NCBI GenBank assembly: GCA_024509875.1
Contig: JAMPIV010000281.1
Location: 248,001-312,000, forward strand
Direction: 5' to 3'
Length of the DNA: 64,000 nt
Origin: Oreohelix idahoensis
Lineage: Eukaryota > Mollusca > Gastropoda > Stylommatophora > Oreohelicidae
Shown piece after piece: positions 60,401 through 64,000 of the stretch. A model generated the notes under the pieces. It was not told the DNA's origin. It saw nothing but the letters and a program-made list of their open reading frames with translations, and did not search any database. Within the stretch, counting starts at the first letter, position 1. Every line of letters starts with the position of its first letter. The position numbers and the translations under genes were made by a program.

Positions 60401-62476
60401 CTCCGCTGCTGTTGTCACTCTGGGTTGTCCACTGTGATGCCGGTCTTCAACTGAGCAAGTGGCTTGGAACCGGTGCCAAAGTCGACTGATGGTACTCTGA
60501 TGCACGTTTAGATGCCTGGCAACCTGACTTTGATTTTCGCCTGCATGCAGTCGGCCAACAGCAATGTTCCTTAAATTTATCAATAGAGACGCCATAAATG
60601 TCTGCTTGAAAATGAACTGAATTTTTTGTGTGTAGCGTTATCCTTTTATAGGGTTTCAGTTGCGTAGTCAGTGAATAGTGTTCACCCCAAATTTTGTTGC
60701 TGTGGTCAAAAAATTGCGTCATAAACACTATTGACCACTGCGTTGTAACGATTACAAAAACGAACGCAATTCAGGTCAACACGTGCATTTGACACTGTAA
60801 AGAACATCTGAGGCTGGTTTTTATATACCCTAGCACCAAATTTTACTTACAAACTCATAAAAACGCGCCCTCGGATAGCTATGCGTTTCTTTTTTTGAAC
60901 AGTATAGTTATTTTGTATACTGTGCTTTGTTCATTTCTCAGTGCTGCCTCTTCTGCCTGTCTTGCAAGATCGTCTAGGAAATTCCTTTTGTTGGCTCGGG
61001 ATTGGCGTTTAACTTCCTTGTCCAGTTGACTGTATTGTTCGCTATATAGTTGCTTTAACCTGGGGAACTTCGCTTCTGTTTTCTTTCTTTTCATTTCCTT
61101 TCTCATCGTTATGGTGTTTAATGTTTCTGGTGTTATCCAGTTTTGCTTCTTCCTTTCCTGGAATCCCAAGCATGATTTGCTGCTTTCCTTATATATTGTT
61201 GAAATGGTGTTGAATTTCTGGTCTATATCATCAGTCAATGTCTTTTCCTGACTTTTAGCAAATTTATATCGTTTCTTTATGTCAGCCGCAAAAGCTTTTC
61301 TGGTAAGGGGGTCCCCTTCAATTTGCTGATGTCAAACCTTTTCTGTGTAGTTATAGTTGGTCCAGCCCTTCTTAGTTTCACTTTCAGTTTTGCTACTACT
61401 AAATGGTGATCACTTCCCACATCTGCACCTCTTCTTACCTTCACATCTTGTAATGCATGTCTCCATCTTCTGTTAATCATGATGTGGTCTATCTGGTTTC
61501 TGTCCCGACCATTTGGTGATTCCCATGTTAATTTGTGAATTTCTTTATGTGGGAAAAGTGTTCCTCCAATGACCAGGTTGTTAATGCTACAGAAACTTAT
61601 TAATTTATCCCCATTTTCGTTTGCTGTTCCGCTTCCGCATTTCCCCATTACTCTTTCATTATATGTATTGTGTATACTAACTTACGCATTTAGGTCTCCC
61701 ATTACTATAATAAGATCGTATCTTGGTGTGTCTTCCATTTCTTTCTGCAGTTGTTGATAGAATTCATCCTTGACCTCTTCATCACTATCATTCGTTGGTG
61801 CATAGCATTGCATTATTGTAGTATTGGTGAATCTCCCTCTCAATCTTAATCTTATCAGTCTGTTGTTGATGGGTTTCCATTCCAGTAATGTCCTTTCTAT
61901 TCCTTTCTGTAGAATAATGGCTACGCCTTCATTGTGCTGTCCATCCTCTCTTCCAGAGTAAAGTACTGTTTCTCCTGTTGCTGTTTTAACTTTTCCTGCC
62001 CCTGTCCATCTGCTCTCGCTTATCCCTAGAATGTGTAATCTATAGTTTCTCATTTCTGCCGTGACCTGTTTTAGTTTTCCCATCTCGTTCATTGTCCTGA
62101 CATTCCAAAATCCTATTCTTGTATCATGTTTTGCGGTCAGGACATCCGTTTTCATGTCAGTGGCTTCCTTTCGGCTTTCACCACTGACAGTCATACGAGC
62201 CTCAGACTCCGGATGTCCATCCCGCAGCAAAGTTTGTTCATTTGTTGTTGTTTCCGTAACTTCATTGTTTTTTACATAGACAGGGGTGTCAGCCCTATGC
62301 TAAAACCCCCAACCTGGAGGACCAGGGTGTCTGCTTTAGTCTGACCCCTGCCCGCGCAAACCTGTCCAGCTTGGTAGAACCTTCCAGGAGTAAAACTCCT
62401 GCTGGCATAGCTCTGGGGGTAATCAGGGTACGCAAGCCGCCACACCTTGACAAGGTATTGACACCGGTGATGGCAG
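57425..62476 (-). mobile_element. LINE copy D, full length, carrying a Tc1 element
   Basis: Flanked by an 11-bp duplication AGTAAACTCAG (57414-57424, 62477-62487). Without the nested 1733-bp Tc1 element it is about 3.3 kb, the same as copy B. Endonuclease pieces: 62230-61682 (SESRWTGAGKVK, VMGDLNA) and 61648-61277 (NQIDHIMINR, GSDHHLVVAKLK). RT: 59023-58487 (WRGITLLSVPSK, FVDFEKAFDSI) and 58265-57798 (EYADDIALLTHS). C-terminus: 57737-57465. A few frameshifts and stops. Confidence 0.95.
59172..60904 (-). mobile_element. Tc1-type (DD34E) transposon inside LINE copy D
   Basis: 1733 bp with terminal inverted repeats TACTGTTCAAAAAAAGAAAC then GCATAGCTA, and TA on both sides (59170-59171, 60905-60906). 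The minus strand encodes a helix-turn-helix part (60595-60215, VARHLNVHQSTISRLWHRF) and a DDE part (60028-59585, VFQQDNARPH then SPDMSLIEHLWDELHRR). The second Asp and the Glu are 34 residues apart, as in Tc1. A stop after VYRR near 60100 and frameshifts break it. Near the left end (59210-59430) lies a scrap of LINE A-D 3'-end sequence, including GTCAAAGCAGTCAGTGGCCA. Confidence 0.93.
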
Positions 62477-62783
62477 AGTAAACTCAGTACTATTGCCTTA
62501 TCCTGTCACCTGATATCACACAGTAAACTCAGTACTAATGCCTTATCCTGTCACCTGATAACACATAGTAAACTCAGTACTACCGCCTTATCCTGTCACC
62601 TGATAACACACAGTAAACTCCGTACTATTGCCTTATCCCGTCACCTGATAACACACAGTAAACTCAGTACTAATGTCTTATCCCGTCACCTGATAACACA
62701 CAGTAAACTTAGTACTAATGCCTTATCCTGTCAGATGATACTCAAAGCTGATCATTTTAACACATAAGTCAACAACTACTTAC

Positions 62784-62912
62784 CAGTGTTGTGTCCTCCA
62801 CTCCTGTCAGTTGCTTCAGCTGGTTGTCCAAAGCTTTGACTGTCCTTTCCTTTTCCAGGAGTTGGGCATGGAGCTTCTCTGAGGGTCTACTCACATAGAG
62901 CTTCTGTAGTTT
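62784..62912 (-). CDS. ARHGEF11/12-like: RhoGEF exon 1 of window: coiled-coil segment
   Basis: 129 nt, 43 codons, phase 0 at both ends. The acceptor is a pyrimidine-rich tract ending in TGTACAG and the donor is GTAAGT. The product contains HAQLLEKERTVKALDNQLKQ, a heptad-like charged helix. RGS-RhoGEFs have a short coiled coil between the PDZ and RGS-like domains, which fits this position. The exon lies outside any TE and is flanked by minisatellites at 62477-62750 and 62995-63275. Confidence 0.82.
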
Positions 62913-62994
62913 CTGTACATAGATAAACAACAAGATAAGCTATGTCTAGAGAGACCAGGTTCTGTCTGAGACAATGTCATTAGATGTGGTACAT

Positions 62995-63275
62995 TTTTGT
63001 GTGGTCCCTGGGGTCTCTCAGGGGGTAAAAAAAGAATAAAACAACTGCTTCCATTAGGCATACTTGACGGTGTGAGGCTCTGTCAGGGGGTAAAGAAAGA
63101 ATAAAACAACTGCTTCCATTAGGCATACTTGATGGCGTGAGGCTCTGTCAGGGGGTAAAGAAAGAATAAAACAACTGCTTCCATTAGGCATACTTGACGG
63201 TGTGAGGCTCTGTCAGGGGGTAAAAAAAGAATAAAACAACTGCTTCCATTAGGCATACTTGATGTCTGGGGACTG
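62995..63275. repeat. Tandem array, ~65-bp unit
   Basis: Four units with AGAATAAAACAACTGCTTCC, ATTAGGCATACTTGA and GAGGCTCTGTCAGGGGGTAA. Confidence 0.93.
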
Positions 63276-63291
63276 GCAGCCTCATTGTGTA

Positions 63292-64000
63292 ATAATAATA
63301 ATAATAAATTCTTTAAGCGCCAAACACGGCGCATAAGGCAGAAACCAGTGCTCTCCAGGTTGTTCGTTGTGACGCCACTCCTCTTAGCTCTTGCACATTA
63401 TTTAGGCCCAACGTTCTTCCTTCTCTTATTATTGTTCTTCTGAGTGTTTCTTTTGGTCTTCCTTTTTTCCGCTTACCCTCAGGAACCCAAGTGAGCGCCT
63501 GTAGTGGTATTCTGTTGTTTTGCATTCGTAGGACATGACCGATATATGACCATCGTCTTTTCCTTATATAGTCGGAGACATATTTCTGCCTAGAGTCTTC
63601 TCTTATTTGTCGATTAGTCTTAAATTCTTTCCAACTGATGTTCATGAGTTTTCTAAGACATTTGTTCTCGAATGTATTCAGCTTGTTCTCCAATGATTTT
63701 GTTATTTTCCAACTCTCACAGCCGTATGTTAACACTGAGATAACATTTGAATTAAACAGACGAAGCTTGGTATGTATATTCAATGATCGTAATTTCCAAA
63801 TGTTAGATAATCTATTGAAGGCGCTAGCTGCCAAAGCAATTCTAGTATGGATTTCTCTTGTTGTGTCACCATCCTGAGTCATTTTACTTCCTAAATAATT
63901 GAAACTTTCAACTTTCTGTAGTTTTTCCCCGTTCAAGATGATATCAAAGGTCTCGTTAGAAAAGTTCATAGCTTTAGTTTTAGAGGCATTTATTTGGAGA
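63292..64000 (-). mobile_element. LINE, TTA-tail family, runs off the right edge
   Basis: The minus-strand 218-codon frame (63969-63313) reads FNYLGSKMTQDGDTTREIHT, VISVLTYGCESWKITKSLEN, RRWSYIGHVLRMQNN and GKRKKGRPKETLRR, then CAVFGA. An ATAATAATAATAATAA tail is at 63291-63306. Unbroken within the window and nearly identical to the copies at 6161 and 37502, so a young family. The upstream part lies beyond 64000. Confidence 0.93.

Larger units (their letters stand above)
57105..62750. repeat. Related 41-43-bp array, split by LINE copy D
   Basis: Pieces at 57105-57424 and 62477-62750. Units contain CACAGTAAACTCAGTACTA and GCCTTATCCTGTCACCTGAT. It is clearly related to the 57-bp array, which adds about 15 bp. 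LINE copy D inserted in the middle. Confidence 0.93.
3997..62912 (-). other. ARHGEF11/12-like: Host gene (partial): RGS-RhoGEF with C1 domain
   Basis: Eleven minus-strand exons join in phase into about 472 codons. Domain order by joined residue: coiled-coil piece 1-43, Ser/Pro linker 44-85, acidic segment 86-108, RGS-like domain about 109-335, C1 zinc domain 342-391, low-complexity tail to 472. Family knowledge: RGS-RhoGEFs bind active G-alpha 12/13 through the RGS-like domain and activate RhoA through DH-PH at the plasma membrane. Drosophila RhoGEF2 has a C1 domain between RGS and DH, and vertebrate ARHGEF11/12 do not. PDZ and DH-PH are not in the window and should lie above 64000 and below 1. 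Introns are 2.7-9.7 kb and packed with repeats. No stop, frameshift or broken splice site is seen in the exons, so the gene looks functional. The main alternative is another C1-RGS RhoGEF subtype. Confidence 0.9.

Noticed and set aside
1..64000. CRISPR arrays
   Set aside because: Direct repeats are contiguous without unique spacers, and the DNA is eukaryotic with introns.

Overview
This is animal nuclear DNA, probably from an invertebrate. The only host gene recognised is a multi-exon gene with very large introns on the minus strand. The rest is intron filled with non-LTR retrotransposons (LINEs), DNA transposons, a tRNA-derived SINE and about two dozen minisatellite arrays. The mix of TE types and the exon-level protein sequence fit a lophotrochozoan such as a mollusc, but I cannot fix the species.

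Host gene. Eleven coding exons run from high to low coordinates: 62912-62784, 54240-54115, 50470-50402, 46673-46566, 43359-43255, 38336-38159, 28419-28314, 19588-19399, 14178-14070, 7024-6878 and 4146-3997. All have AG/GT borders and their phases join without conflict into 1417 nt, about 472 codons. The protein order is a short coiled coil, a Ser/Pro-rich linker, an acidic stretch, an RGS-like domain like that of PDZ-RhoGEF/LARG, a canonical C1 zinc domain split over two exons, and a low-complexity linker. I read this as the middle of an RGS-RhoGEF (Drosophila RhoGEF2 / vertebrate ARHGEF11-ARHGEF12 family). The PDZ part should lie beyond 64000 and the DH-PH part before position 1.

Mobile elements. 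One LINE family (endonuclease plus reverse transcriptase, GAA-rich 3' tail) is present four times, all on the minus strand: 202-3463, 21268-24583, 29234-30526 (5' truncated) and 57425-62476. All four have target-site duplications. A second LINE family with a TTA-repeat tail is at 6161-6560, 37502-37997 and 63292-64000. RNase H-bearing LINE pieces are at 7227-7949, 41356-42595 and 47797-49016. Other LINE pieces are at 10147-11690, 26240-26660, 28430-29150, 54770-54910 and 55500-56110. DNA transposons include a Tc1-type element inside a LINE (59172-60904), a hAT element with a mariner stub inside it (30753-33209), two TTAA-flanked MITEs (15750-16656 and 25187-26080, the latter inside a SINE), and a pogo/Tigger remnant (36790-37400).

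Minisatellites. Arrays with units of 18-65 bp cover roughly a third of the window, and almost every intron has at least one. Several can be traced to a source still present in the window. One 27-bp array grew inside a LINE coding region. One 45-bp array carries the 3' end of another LINE. One 23-bp array begins at a hAT-like end. Two carry splice-junction sequence of the host gene. Many TEs later inserted into the arrays, so the order of events can be read from the nesting. In several arrays each unit carries a donor-like splice motif in the sense of the host gene.
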